Shown: one piece after another, positions 44,280 to 52,820 of the stretch
Layout of the letters: each line of letters opens with the position of its first letter
How positions within the stretch are numbered: position 1 is the stretch's first letter
NCBI RefSeq assembly: GCF_004005495.1
Contig: NZ_RZYA01000015.1
Coordinates: 164,568 to 228,567, forward strand
Reading direction: 5' to 3'
Source: Streptomyces antnestii
GTDB lineage: Bacteria; Actinomycetota; Actinomycetes; Streptomycetales; Streptomycetaceae
DNA length: 64,000 nt
Made by a program: the position numbers and the translations under genes
Notes under the pieces: generated by a model
Database searches by the model: none
Told to the model about the DNA's origin: nothing
Seen by the model: only the letters and a program-made list of their open reading frames with translations

Positions 44280-44460
44280 GACCCGGACAGCATCACTGTC
44301 ACCCAGTTCCGCAAGACCGTGCCCGGCGGCTTCCCCATTGCCCGCGTCGCGCAGGCGCTGAAAGCCACGACAGCCCACGTCATCTACCTGCTGTCACGGC
44401 ACCTGACCGACTGGAGCCCGCGCCGCCTCCGGCACTTTCAGCACACGGCCGCGGCCGGGT
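44280..44460 (+). pseudogene. C-terminal gene fragment cut by the IS256-type element
   Basis: The frame DSITVTQFRKTVPGGFPIARVAQALKATTAHVIYLLSRHLTDWSP has clear third-position G/C bias, so it was coding, but it lacks a start and runs directly into the left end of the IS256-type element. It vaguely resembles helix-turn-helix regions of TniQ-like or transposition proteins, which I cannot confirm. The preceding stretch 44017-44279 shows no convincing gene. Confidence 0.4.
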
Positions 44461-45825
44461 CTGTACGGTGAGCGGTGTAACTCCCGAGCTGGAAGCGCCA
44501 GTTGATGACTGACGTGACGAGTGACATCGAGGCCGGGGAGGCCGTTGTGAGTGCGGCGAGTCCCGTGGATGACGGGCTGGTCGCCGAGCTGGTGGCCCGG
44601 GCCCGGGCTGGTGGGGTGAAACTCACCGGGGAGGGCGGCCTGCTGCAGCAGCTGACCAAGCGGGTGCTGGAGTCCGCGCTGGAGGGCGAGCTCACTGATC
44701 ACCTGGGGCACGAGCCCGGCGGGCGGGCCGAGGGTGGTCGGGAGAACTACCGCAACGGGCACCGGTCCAAGACGGTGATCACCGAGTCGGGACCGGTCGA
44801 GATCGCGGTGCCGCGGGACCGAGCCGGGTCGTTCGAGCCGCAGTTGGTGAAGAAGCGCCAGCGGCGTCTGGGCGGGGTGGACGAGATGGTCCTGTCGCTG
44901 TCGGCGAAAGGGCTGACGCATGGGGAGATCTCCGCGCATCTCGCCGAGGTGTACGGCGCGGAGATCTCCAAGTCCACGATCTCCACGATCACTGACAGCG
45001 TGATGGCCGGCATGACTGAATGGCAGAACCGTCCGCTGGACAGCGTCTACCCGGTCGTCTTCATCGACTGCGTGAACGTGAAGGTCCGGGACGGGCACGT
45101 CGCCAACCGGCCGGTGTACATGGCGGTGGCGGTCACCGCCGAGGGGCACCGGGACATCCTGGGCCTGTGGATCGGCGACGGTGGTGAAGGCGCGAAGTAC
45201 TGGCTTCAGGTCCTGACCGAGATCAAGAACCGCGGCGCGGCCGATGTCCTGATGCTGGTCTGTGACGGCCTGACCGGGCTCCCGGACGCCGTGAATACGG
45301 TTTGGCCTGCGACGATCGTCCAGACCTGTGTTGTTCATCTGCTGAGGAACAGCTTTCGTTACGCGGCCCGGCAGGACTGGGAGAAGATCGCGAAGACGCT
45401 CAGGCCCGTCTATACCGCGCCGACCGAAGAGGCCGCGCTGGAGCGGTTCGTGGAGTTCACCGAGGCCTGGGGCGGGAAGTATCCGGCGATCGTCCGGCTC
45501 TGGGAGGCGGCCTGGGCGGAGTTCGTGCCCTTCCTCCAGTTCGACGTGGAGATCCGCAAGATCGTCTGCACTACCAACGCGATCGAGAGCATCAACGCGC
45601 GGATCCGCAAGGCCGTCCGGGCCCGGGGGCACTTCCCCACTGACCAGGCCGCCCTCAAATGCGTCTACCTGGCCGTCATGAGCCTGGACCCGACCGGCAC
45701 CGGACGCAAACGCTGGACCATGCGATGGAAGGCCGCACTCCAAGCCTTCGACATCACCTTCGACGGCCGGCTCACTGCCGGACGCCGCTGAACAAAACCG
45801 ACGAGTTCCACCGTTCGCTACACAG
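44461..45825 (+). mobile_element. IS256-family insertion sequence
   Basis: A complete-looking transposase gene is bracketed by imperfect inverted repeats: about 44462-44484 (CTGTACGGTGAGCGGTGTAA...) and 45803-45825, matching at 17 of 23 positions. I see no clear target-site duplication. It is inserted among gene fragments and has ISL3 transposase debris immediately to the right. Confidence 0.75.
44505..45791 (+). CDS. IS256-family transposase
   Basis: About 428 residues, full length for the Transposase_mut family. The DDE residues can be placed: VVFIDCVNVKV (first Asp), MLVCDGLTGLPDAV (second Asp, in the family signature) and a Glu within CTTNAIESINARIRK. The N-terminal LTDHLGHEPGG...NYRNGHRSKTV is also typical. 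No frameshift is seen, so it may be active. The start is ATG 44505, with a TTG directly before it. Confidence 0.93.
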   Translation: MTDVTSDIEAGEAVVSAASPVDDGLVAELVARARAGGVKLTGEGGLLQQLTKRVLESALEGELTDHLGHEPGGRAEGGRENYRNGHRSKTVITESGPVEIAVPRDRAGSFEPQLVKKRQRRLGGVDEMVLSLSAKGLTHGEISAHLAEVYGAEISKSTISTITDSVMAGMTEWQNRPLDSVYPVVFIDCVNVKVRDGHVANRPVYMAVAVTAEGHRDILGLWIGDGGEGAKYWLQVLTEIKNRGAADVLMLVCDGLTGLPDAVNTVWPATIVQTCVVHLLRNSFRYAARQDWEKIAKTLRPVYTAPTEEAALERFVEFTEAWGGKYPAIVRLWEAAWAEFVPFLQFDVEIRKIVCTTNAIESINARIRKAVRARGHFPTDQAALKCVYLAVMSLDPTGTGRKRWTMRWKAALQAFDITFDGRLTAGRR

Positions 45826-45842
45826 ACCCACCGGCCGAGGGT

Positions 45843-46076
45843 AACGACACGAAACTCACCGAGTGGATCACGGCTGCCCGTGCCGTCGGCCTGCCTCACC
45901 TGCGCAGCTTCACCAACGGCCTGGAAATCGACCGGCGTGCCGTGGACGCCGGCGTCACCTTGCCCTACCACAACGGCCGCACCGAAGGCGTCAACACTCG
46001 CACCAAGCGGATCATGAGGCAGATGCACGGCCGCGCCGGGTTCGACCTCCTCCGCCACCGCATCCTCCTGCCCTAA
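45843..46076 (+). pseudogene. C-terminal remnant of an ISL3-family transposase
   Basis: The frame NDTKLTEWITAARAVGLPHLRSFTNGLEID...YHNGRTEGVNTRTKRIMRQMHGRAGFDLLRHRILL is the standard end of ISL3/IS204-type transposases (motif NGRTEGVNTRTK with the catalytic Glu). The rest of the gene is absent; the IS256-type element lies directly upstream. Confidence 0.75.
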
Positions 46077-46241
46077 CAGGTACCCAGCGTCACCACCGAC
46101 TACGGGACAGAGCCGAACGTTTTACAGTCCCGTGCTTCAGAAGTAATCAGTGCGTTTGCTGGTCTCCCGCCGGCTACCACCCGCTGGCCTGCGTCGAACA
46201 CATGGATAGGGTCGCGGTACCCGAGCTGGAGAGGTAGCCGC

Positions 46242-46568
46242 ATGGACCACGAGATCGTGATCGCGCAGACGACAAGTGACGACGAGGAGCTGGCGAAGTC
46301 CCTCGCCAGAGGCGCTGTTGAGAGCAAGCTGGCGGCGGGTGTCCACATCGATGCGCCCATCGCGGCCTTCTACTGGTGGCAGGGGAAGGTCGAAACGGCT
46401 CAGGAGTGGCGGATCTCTTACATGACGTCGTCGGATCGCCTCCCCGCACTGGAGGCGTGGCTGCACGAGAGGCACCCGTACGACGTCCCTCAGTGGGTCA
46501 CGCTGCCCGTGACGGGAGGCTCGGAGGCTTACCTGTCCTGGGTCGTCGACGAGACGTGCCCACGGTAA
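46242..46568 (+). CDS. CutA-family divalent cation tolerance-like protein
   Basis: 108 residues, the size and fold of CutA1 trimers: VIAQTTSDDEELAKSLARGAVESKLAAGVHI, FYWWQGKVETAQEWRISYMTS and HPYDVPQWVTLPVTGGSEAYLSWV. CutA1 binds divalent copper in vitro; its cellular role is still debated. It stands alone between ISL3 debris and the convergent XRE regulator gene. Its presence on the element is probably incidental cargo. Confidence 0.9.
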   Translation: MDHEIVIAQTTSDDEELAKSLARGAVESKLAAGVHIDAPIAAFYWWQGKVETAQEWRISYMTSSDRLPALEAWLHERHPYDVPQWVTLPVTGGSEAYLSWVVDETCPR

Positions 46569-46619
46569 GGGCCCGCCATTCAACGACTTGCTCTTGACGA
46601 GCCTGAGCGCTGGGAGGAG

Positions 46620-47867
46620 TCACAACGTCGCGAACGTCAGCAGGTGGCTGGCCAGATCGTGCTCGGCGTCGGGAAGCCCGGCAGCGATGGCCTGCGCCCG
46701 CTGACGGCCCATGGTGTTGGGCTTCGACTCCGCCGCTGCTGCGAACTGGTGCGCGACGTAGGCCCCGCGGTCTACGTCGCCGCCGCGCAGAAGGGCGGAC
46801 GCCAGGTCCCCGAGGACGACAACTCCGGACTCGGGTAGTTCACCGCCGAGGCGCTCGACTGCGGAGTCGGCTGTGGTCGTCAGCTCCTGGCGCTTGAGTT
46901 CGCCGTAGACCGAGAGGGTTAAGGAGTCCATCCGGTACGGCGTCACGAAGCGGACCCACGCCTGCTCGCTCGTGTGGTCGGCGAAGTCATAGGCGAACTT
47001 AGCCTGGTCCAGTGCGCGGAGGGCGCCAGCGTCATCGCCTGACTGAGCGGCCTCCTCCGCGTACCGGCCCAGGGCCCACGCTGCGGCGGTTGCGTTGCCA
47101 CGTCCGCGTACGTCCTGAGCTGCCTGCGACAGCATCTCCAGCGCCTTCGCAGGGCTGGGGGCGCCGTAGCTTGCGTAACCCAGAGCCAGGGCGCGCAGAG
47201 GGGGATGCCCCGCCTTCTTCGCGCACTCCGAGGTCACTCCGTAATAGGAGGCAGCCTTGTCGTGCTCACCAAGATCCCAGGCGATCCACCCGGCAAGAGC
47301 TGCGGTCTCTCCCGCCGCGATGGTCAGCGCTCGCTCATGGGTGCCGGCGCGGGGTAGGGCTGCGGTGATCGCGTCCAGGTGCGCCTCGACCCGCGACTGC
47401 AGGCTGAGCGCGCTCTCGTTCAGCTCGTCTACGTGTAACCGGGCAGCGTGATCAATGAGTACGCCCGCTGACTCAGCGTCGATCTTGGAACCCTTGCTGA
47501 GTGCATAGGCGAGCCGGCCCCACGGCTCGGCAGCCGCAGCCGCACCGATGACTGCGCCTCCCAGCAGCGTTCGGCGTTTCACGTCGTCCAGGTCCTCCGC
47601 TTCGGCCTTGTTCTTCTCTCGCCGTCTGGCGCGGGCGGCTTTCGCCTCGCGCAGCAGTGGCTCCAGCGGGACGCCGCAGGCCAAAGCGATGTTCCCCAGG
47701 GTGTGGTCCGTCGGAACGTTGGCACCTTTTTCGTACCGATTGACCTCTCGGCGGGTCATCGTTGCCCGCCCGGAGGCGGCGTTGATCGCAGCGGCCTGCT
47801 CGTCCTGCGTCCGATTCGCGTTACGCCGCAGGTGACGGAGCAGCTCGGCAAATGGATCCACTGCCAT
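46620..47867 (-). CDS. XRE-family regulator with TPR-like C-terminal region
   Basis: 415 residues. The N-terminal helix-turn-helix (LLRHLRRNANRTQDEQAAAINAAS...TRREVNRYEKGANVP) is followed by a linker and a long all-alpha region rich in alanine (roughly residues 130-415), typical of the large actinobacterial family of XRE proteins with tetratricopeptide-like repeats. ATG 47867 has AGGGG about 8 bases upstream. It is divergent from an ATP-binding protein gene 130 bases away, a frequent Streptomyces pairing in which the two may form a regulatory unit. Confidence 0.88.
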   Translation of the reverse strand: MAVDPFAELLRHLRRNANRTQDEQAAAINAASGRATMTRREVNRYEKGANVPTDHTLGNIALACGVPLEPLLREAKAARARRREKNKAEAEDLDDVKRRTLLGGAVIGAAAAAEPWGRLAYALSKGSKIDAESAGVLIDHAARLHVDELNESALSLQSRVEAHLDAITAALPRAGTHERALTIAAGETAALAGWIAWDLGEHDKAASYYGVTSECAKKAGHPPLRALALGYASYGAPSPAKALEMLSQAAQDVRGRGNATAAAWALGRYAEEAAQSGDDAGALRALDQAKFAYDFADHTSEQAWVRFVTPYRMDSLTLSVYGELKRQELTTTADSAVERLGGELPESGVVVLGDLASALLRGGDVDRGAYVAHQFAAAAESKPNTMGRQRAQAIAAGLPDAEHDLASHLLTFATL

Positions 47868-47997
47868 GAGTCTGACCCCTATCCGTGGGAGAAAGCCAAT
47901 ACTCCCCTCAACTCCCCCCTGTTTTCCCCCCTTGACAAAGATTTCCCCCCTCCGGTTTCCCCTGTTCCGGATCGCGCAGCCACGGTGCGATGTGCGC

Positions 47998-48516
47998 ATG
48001 ACCACGCACCGGACAGCAACGCCACCCCGACCTGGGGGCGACGACGGTGGCGCCCACGACGTCGGCGCCGCGACCGCTCGGTGTCCGTTGACCTCTCACG
48101 TCTTCGAGATGGCCATGGAGCCGAAGGATGTGCACGTCGCTAAAGCACGACGAACCACGGCCACCGTGCTGAAGCAGTGGTCGTTGCCGGAGGCGCCGGC
48201 AGAGGACGCTCGGCTCGTCGTCTCGGAGTTGGTATTCAACGCGATCATCCACGGTTCCGGGGATGTCCGACTGCGACTGCGACACGACGACCACGAGCTT
48301 CGAATCCGAGTCACCGACGACGGCACCGCACCGGCCAGGCGACGACGTGCAAGTGCCGCTGGCCTCGGTGGTCGAGGGCTGCACCTCGTCGCCTGTCTGT
48401 CGCTTCGGTGGGGCGTCGCGGACGGCGGCCGAACTACCTACGCGGTCATCCCCACACTCACGGAGGCACCCCCATGTCGCCGCACGATGCAGTCAAGCAC
48501 GGACCCGACGTGTTGA
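47998..48516 (+). CDS. ATP-binding regulatory protein (HATPase_c)
   Basis: 172 residues with a GHKL ATPase domain of the RsbW type: VVSELVFNAIIHGSGD (N box), RVTDDGTAP and GLGGRGLHLVACLSLRWGV (G box). About 40 N-terminal residues are disordered and Gly/Asp-rich. ATG 47998 is chosen as the start that precedes the conserved part. It is divergent from the XRE regulator gene and its 3' end overlaps the next gene by 43 bases. Confidence 0.82.
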   Translation: MTTHRTATPPRPGGDDGGAHDVGAATARCPLTSHVFEMAMEPKDVHVAKARRTTATVLKQWSLPEAPAEDARLVVSELVFNAIIHGSGDVRLRLRHDDHELRIRVTDDGTAPARRRRASAAGLGGRGLHLVACLSLRWGVADGGRTTYAVIPTLTEAPPCRRTMQSSTDPTC

Positions 48517-49082
48517 GCCTCGTTGCCTTCGACCGGGGGCGTGAGAAGCACGCGGGCGGTGGGTCGCCGATTGCTGGCAATGACCACCCGAGATGGCCCC
48601 GCACCTCTCCCAGGGTGAAGCGCCAGTCCCGAGCTGGCCAACTCCGAGGCGTCCGACAGCACTTCTACCGACAGGTCGTTGACACGCAGGACGATCAGCC
48701 GCTGCGCGTGCTGGCGTACAGCTTGGTACCGAGTCCGAGGGCCCGACCTGACGAGGACTGGGGGACGCTGCAGGCTGAGGCCGACCAGCTCGGTTACGCG
48801 ATCGCCGCTCGGCTCCACGATGTGGCCGTCCCGGTGAGCACGACGTACTTCCCGGCGTCCAGTGCGAGCCAGGGCGTTTACACGCCGCCGTGGGATCGAC
48901 CTGGTTGGGGGGAAGCCGAGCGGCAGCTCCGAGAGGGCTTGGCCGACGGCGTGATCGTCCTCGACCGGCACCACATCAGCTCCGATGACGACGAGTACCA
49001 CGCTGTGATCAAACATCTGGGCGAGCACTGCCGGGCGTTTCTCCACCTCGTGATCTCCGAGGAGCCCGTCGCGCCGACTTGA
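48474..49082 (+). CDS. Uncharacterised protein with a weak resemblance to resolvase N-terminal domains
   Basis: 202 residues. ATG 48474 has GGAGG 9 bases upstream and lies inside the 3' end of the ATPase gene. The second half (RVLAYSLVPSPRARPDEDWGTLQAEADQLGYAIAARLHD, then ADGVIVLDRHHISSDDDEYHAVIKHLGEH) recalls the serine-recombinase fold, but the catalytic Ser and Arg are not where they should be. I therefore call it a non-catalytic or unrelated protein. The coupling suggests it works with the XRE/ATPase pair. Confidence 0.6.
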   Translation: MSPHDAVKHGPDVLSLVAFDRGREKHAGGGSPIAGNDHPRWPRTSPRVKRQSRAGQLRGVRQHFYRQVVDTQDDQPLRVLAYSLVPSPRARPDEDWGTLQAEADQLGYAIAARLHDVAVPVSTTYFPASSASQGVYTPPWDRPGWGEAERQLREGLADGVIVLDRHHISSDDDEYHAVIKHLGEHCRAFLHLVISEEPVAPT

Positions 49083-49100
49083 AGGCGTCCACTGCGCTGG

Positions 49101-49199
49101 ATGGACAGGAAGGGCTGGGGCTGGCGGCAGATCAGCGCCCAGATCGCCCTGGTCGCCACCGTGAGCGTCGCGCTCGCCTTCACCTTCAAATACACCTGA
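49101..49199 (+). CDS. Very small single-span membrane protein
   Basis: 32 codons from ATG 49101 to TGA 49199. The sequence MDRKGWGWRQISAQ is followed by one hydrophobic helix (IALVATVSVALAFTF) and a short basic end, a plausible positive-inside small membrane protein. It lies 18 bases after the previous gene in the same direction. Confidence 0.45.
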   Translation: MDRKGWGWRQISAQIALVATVSVALAFTFKYT

Positions 49200-49212
49200 C
49201 CGAGGGCTGACC

Positions 49213-49466
49213 ATGACTTTCGAGGGACACACCGATCGTGCGTCGCGCCGACTGCCGCACCGCGAGCAGGGCGAAGCGCTCCTCGCCATCCGGGAGGCCG
49301 CCCCGTCGGTGCCCAGCGAAGAGGGCATCGACCTCTTCGCCGTGCCCGCCGGTGAGGTTCAGGGCGTGGCTTCAACCTCTCGCGCTTTCACCGGCTCTCG
49401 CGCCTGCCGGCCGAGCCGAACGGATCGGTCTCGCCTTCGGCTGACGGCCCGCCGGACCCGGCCTGA
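49213..49466 (+). pseudogene. Short frameshifted hypothetical gene
   Basis: The frame from ATG 49213 (MTFEGHTDRASRRLPHREQGEALLAIREAAPSVP) is coding-like to about 49365. The coding bias then moves to another frame, GFNLSRFHRLSRLPAEPNGSVSPSADGPPDPA, ending at 49466. A single-base shift would make one protein of about 84 residues. I do not recognise it. Confidence 0.4.
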
Positions 49467-49504
49467 CTCTCCGCGAGCGAGCACGACGGCGACCACCGCT
49501 GCCC

Positions 49505-49852
49505 CGGATACCGTCGCCGCGGGGCTGGCCCCGGTGCCACGCGACTCCGGCCGCCGGACCGTCCAGCGTTGGTGTACCCGGACAGGTCGCCGACGATCGC
49601 CACGAACTCCGCGCTGGTCATCGCTGACACCGCCCGGCTGCGCGGCTGCGGCACATCTTCTACTTGTCCGCGCAGACGGCGATGATGAGGCCCGGCCAGT
49701 CGCGCGAGTACTACCTCAGGAAGCGAGCCGAGGGCCAGACGCATGTCCAGGCCGTGCTCGCACTGGCGCGACGCCGAGTCGGGGTGTTGTGGGTGATGTT
49801 GCGTGATGGACGGCCGTATGTCGGCGGTCCGCCTGTGGCGCAGGGGGCTTGA
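49505..49852 (+). pseudogene. C-terminal remnant of an IS110-family transposase
   Basis: Pieces in two frames (AAGLAPVPRDSGRRT, then IFYLSAQTAMMRPGQSREYYLRKRAEGQTHVQAVLALARRRVGVLWVMLRDGRPY) follow the order of the Transposase_20 C-terminal domain of IS110 elements. It differs from the IS110 remnant at 34803 and is also broken. Confidence 0.65.
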
Positions 49853-49860
49853 CTTCATCA

Positions 49861-50169
49861 TTAAGACACCTGCGTCCCGAGCGTCGAGAAGAACGCCACC
49901 ACACCGTTGGCCGCACCAAGCAGAAGTGCCGCGCCCGCGCTTACCAGCACGCCCTTCTTCCCGTTCGCCTCGGCCTGGTGACCACCCGAGTGGTGACCCC
50001 AGGCCCACACGCCCGCACTGACGGCGAGAGCGCCGACCACGGCGATGAGCCCGAAGAGGTTGATCGAGCCCATTACCTGCTTGAGGACGTTGAGGCCAGG
50101 GAGCCCGCCCTCGTTCGGCTTGATTCCGGGGTCGTAGGCGAGCTGTATGACCTGGTCAGCGAGATACAT
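49861..50169 (-). CDS. Two-span membrane protein of the DUF6112 type (conjugation-associated)
   Basis: 102 residues with two hydrophobic helices (LFGLIAVVGALAVSAGVW and GVLVSAGAALLLGAANGVVAFF) separated by a hydrophilic loop. Its size and layout match small actinobacterial proteins found in conjugative-element gene clusters, often annotated DUF6112 and compared with VirB2 pilins. ATG 50169 has GGAG upstream. It lies 90 bases downstream of the NlpC/P60 gene in the same operon direction. The large T4SS ATPases that normally accompany it are absent, so the set is incomplete. Confidence 0.65.
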   Translation of the reverse strand: MYLADQVIQLAYDPGIKPNEGGLPGLNVLKQVMGSINLFGLIAVVGALAVSAGVWAWGHHSGGHQAEANGKKGVLVSAGAALLLGAANGVVAFFSTLGTQVS

Positions 50170-50259
50170 GGGAACTCCAGTTCGAATGAACGCACGCCAA
50201 AGCCCGGCGGGGCGAACCAGCGGTGCGAGGGGGAGGTGAGGAGGGGGGAGGAGCGCCGG

Positions 50260-51405
50260 TCAGACGACTCGGCGGGCCGCGAGAATCCGCGATTTCCAGG
50301 ACGCGACGGTGGTGATCCGTACGACGTCACCGGTGTGCGGGGCGTGGACGATCAGGCCCTGTCCGATCGCCATCCCGACGTGTTCCGGTACGGCGGCCGT
50401 CCCCTCGGTGAAGAGGAGGTCGCCCGGCTTGAGGGCATCGACCGAAACGGCCTTGCCGTCCTTGACCTGCGTGTACGTGGTCCGCGTCAGGGTGACCCCG
50501 GCGGCTTTGTACGCGCCCTGCATCAGGGAGGAGCAGTCGCAGCGTCCCATCGGGTTCTTGCCGTGGGAGTCGGTGCAAGTGCCGCCCCACTGATACGGGG
50601 TGCCGAGCTGGCCGAGCGCCCACCGGATCGCCGTCTGCACCTTCGGCGGCGCGGAGGCGGGGATCTTGTACTCGTCCGGCAGGGCGCCCGCCGGGATGGT
50701 GCCGAAGTCCGTCCCGTCGCCGTCCGCCGAACAACCGCCCGCGGAATCGGGAGAGGGGCTGCCGGTGTCGGCAGAACCGGACGGCGACGGGCTCGGCGAT
50801 GCACCGCCGGCCTTCTGCAGCAGGGGTTCGATGGCCTTCTGCAGGGCGGTGGCCAGTGGCTCCCACTTGGCGTACGCCTCGGGGAAGCCCGACTTCTGCA
50901 CCGCCTGGGCGGCCTGGGTGACAGATAGGGACTGCCAGCCGGAGACCTTCTTGAGCCCCTCGTAGAACTTCGTCGAGGCGTGCACCGGGTCAAGGATCTG
51001 GCTGGCCGTGCCCCAGCCCATCGACGGCCGCTGCTGGAAGAGACCCAGCGAATCGCGGTCGCCGTAGGTCAGGTTCCGCAGGCCGCTCTCCTGCAGCGCG
51101 GTCGCCAGGGCGACGACCTGCCCTCGGGCGGGGATGTTCATCGCGACGCCCGTGGCCTGGATCGTCTTGGCGTTGGGCACCTGATCGGCAGGCGCGTCCA
51201 GGCCCGGCACGGAGACCGAGCCCTTGTCGCCGCCGTCCAGGATGGCCTTCACCTGCTTGGCGACGGCGGAGGCGTCTACCCCCTTTGCACCGTTGGTCGA
51301 GCACGAGGCCGAGGCGGTCCCAGCACCGATGCCAAGGATCGGCAGTGCCAGCAGGAGTGGTCCGGCGGCGCACAGACCGACGAGGGCTCCCGTCGTCTTC
51401 TTCAC
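50260..51405 (-). CDS. Exported NlpC/P60 peptidase with a lytic-transglycosylase-like region
   Basis: 381 residues. A signal peptide (KKTTGALVGLCAAGPLLLALPILGIG) leads to a transglycosylase-like region (VALATALQESGLRNLTYGDRDSLGLFQQRPSMGWG, with the catalytic-type Glu and Gln-Arg-Pro). A Ser/Pro linker follows, then an NlpC/P60 domain with the catalytic Cys in RCDCSSLMQGAYKAAG and the His in PEHVGMAIGQG. Two-domain wall hydrolases of this type open the peptidoglycan for conjugation machines (VirB1/RipA-like role). With the DUF6112-type gene it is the only trace of a transfer apparatus in the element. Confidence 0.9.
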   Translation of the reverse strand: MKKTTGALVGLCAAGPLLLALPILGIGAGTASASCSTNGAKGVDASAVAKQVKAILDGGDKGSVSVPGLDAPADQVPNAKTIQATGVAMNIPARGQVVALATALQESGLRNLTYGDRDSLGLFQQRPSMGWGTASQILDPVHASTKFYEGLKKVSGWQSLSVTQAAQAVQKSGFPEAYAKWEPLATALQKAIEPLLQKAGGASPSPSPSGSADTGSPSPDSAGGCSADGDGTDFGTIPAGALPDEYKIPASAPPKVQTAIRWALGQLGTPYQWGGTCTDSHGKNPMGRCDCSSLMQGAYKAAGVTLTRTTYTQVKDGKAVSVDALKPGDLLFTEGTAAVPEHVGMAIGQGLIVHAPHTGDVVRITTVASWKSRILAARRVV

Positions 51406-51515
51406 GGCCGCCGCCGTTCAGTACGACGGCGGTGCGGACCAGTCGATGGAGGTGGGTCGGGGCGCGGGTGTGTCAGGGCATGCTGCATCGCAGCGGCTCC
51501 TCGGTGTTCGTAGGA

Positions 51516-51558
51516 GGCGCGGTGCCGACTTCTCGTGCAAAGCCGTCGGCACCGCGCC
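51516..51558. repeat. 13-bp perfect inverted repeat upstream of the NlpC/P60 gene
   Basis: GGCGCGGTGCCGA (51516-51528) and its exact complement (51546-51558) are separated by 17 bases. It lies in the 580-base divergent gap (51406-51985) that holds no gene. It may be a terminator-like hairpin or a regulatory structure. Confidence 0.55.
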
Positions 51559-51812
51559 GATGCGCATCCGCCTCTCGGCGGGCCCGGATCAGAGGAGTTG
51601 GTAGCTCCCGGACGCCGGTTTCAGGTCACGCGCGGCAGCCAGCCGCGCTCGTAATCTCAGGCGGTGCACAGGGGCCTCCTCACGGCGCTCGCGGGTAGAT
51701 GGGCAACATGCCTCCGAAGCTGCTCGATTGGACGAGGCGGCACGGATAAGCACAGCTCAACGGGGGTGGAGCAGCGCTCCTTCCCGGTGGCACGGCGAGA
51801 CAGTAGACCGGG

Positions 51813-51885
51813 ATTCCGGCCGCACCAAACGACTGCCGTCCCGGGGTCCGAAGCGGGGAGCCGCCTCGCTTGGTGCGGCCGGAAT
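51813..51885. repeat. 16-bp perfect inverted repeat with a 41-base spacer upstream of the methyltransferase
   Basis: ATTCCGGCCGCACCAA (51813-51828) is repeated in inverse complement at 51870-51885. The spacer is too long for a terminator and has its own G/C symmetry. It ends 100 bases before the DNA methyltransferase start. It could be a control structure of the methyltransferase gene, remnant IS ends or a DNA-processing site. Confidence 0.6.
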
Positions 51886-51985
51886 TCGCCGTTAACCTCC
51901 GCTGCAACCTCGCGCCGGACGCCCGCCGTTGAGCGCTGTCCGGAGCGGGTCCAGACTCCGCCGCGCCCGAAAAGAGGCCCTCCCC

Positions 51986-52732
51986 ATGAGCTACACGCTG
52001 CACCGAGGCGATGCCTTGACCGTCCTGAAGTCCCTCCCGGACGAGAGCGTCCAGGCGGTGATCACCGATCCGCCGTACAACTCCGGGGGCCGCACCAGCT
52101 CCGATCGAACCGGCCGTACCGCCCGCGCCAAGTACGTCACGAGCAACTCGGCGCACGGCCTCGCCAACTTCCCGGGAGAGAATCGCGACCAGCGCTCCTA
52201 CCGCTCCTGGCTCACCGAACTCCTCACCGAGGCGTACCGGGCCTCGACCGAGCACACGGTCGCGATGGTCTTCACCGACTGGCGACAGGAGCCGACCACC
52301 TCCGACGCACTGCAGATGGCGGGGTGGACCTGGAGCGGGACGATTCCGTGGATCAAGCCGTCCAGCCGGCCCCGCAAGGGCGGACCGAAGCAGGACTCGG
52401 AGTTCATCATCTGGGGCGTCAAGGGCTCCCTCGACAACACCCGCGACCTCTACCTGCCGGGCCACTACATCGCCTCCCAGCCCCGCAAGGGCCGGGTTCA
52501 CATCACCCAAAAGCCGGTCGAGGTCATGCAGCAGCTCGTCCAGGTCTGCCCCGAGGGCGGCACCGTCCTCGACCCGTTCACCGGCAGCGGCTCCACGGGC
52601 GTCGCAGCCCTGCGCGAGGGACGCCGCTTCGTGGGCGTTGAGCTGTCCGCCCACTACGCCGACGTCGCCGAGGAGCGGCTGCGCGGCGCGTTCACGAAGG
52701 ACGACTTCGAACTCGCCGGGCCCGGGAAGTGA
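51986..52732 (+). CDS. DNA methyltransferase (N6-adenine or N4-cytosine type)
   Basis: 248 residues of the N6_N4_Mtase family. Catalytic motif IV is DPPYNSGG near residue 30 and the SAM-binding motif I is DPFTGSGSTG near residue 203, so the order is IV-I as in the beta class. The linker with QDSEFIIWGVKG and HITQKPVEVMQQLV is also typical. ATG 51986 is chosen as the conserved start (SYTLHRGDALTVLKSLP). It is convergent with a PD-(D/E)XK-type gene; a shared terminator lies between them. It could be a solitary methyltransferase, or the modification half of a restriction pair with that neighbour or with the pPIWI-RE genes. Confidence 0.93.
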   Translation: MSYTLHRGDALTVLKSLPDESVQAVITDPPYNSGGRTSSDRTGRTARAKYVTSNSAHGLANFPGENRDQRSYRSWLTELLTEAYRASTEHTVAMVFTDWRQEPTTSDALQMAGWTWSGTIPWIKPSSRPRKGGPKQDSEFIIWGVKGSLDNTRDLYLPGHYIASQPRKGRVHITQKPVEVMQQLVQVCPEGGTVLDPFTGSGSTGVAALREGRRFVGVELSAHYADVAEERLRGAFTKDDFELAGPGK

Positions 52733-52766
52733 GAGTGAGAGCGGGGCTGCAAGAACGAGATATGAG

Positions 52767-52809
52767 AAGGGCTGTCGCTCCACCTCCGCATTGGAGCAAC
52801 AGCCCTTTT
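52767..52809. terminator. Bidirectional terminator between the methyltransferase and nuclease genes
   Basis: AAGGGCTGT(C)GCTCCA pairs with TGGAGCAACAGCCCTT (one bulge) and is followed by TTTC, only 12 bases from the convergent gene end. It can serve both strands. Confidence 0.8.
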
Positions 52810-52820
52810 CCGTAGCCGAG

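Noticed and set aside
48474..49082. Active serine recombinase (resolvase)
   Set aside because: The catalytic Ser and the conserved Arg cluster are not visible; only a weak fold-level resemblance remains.
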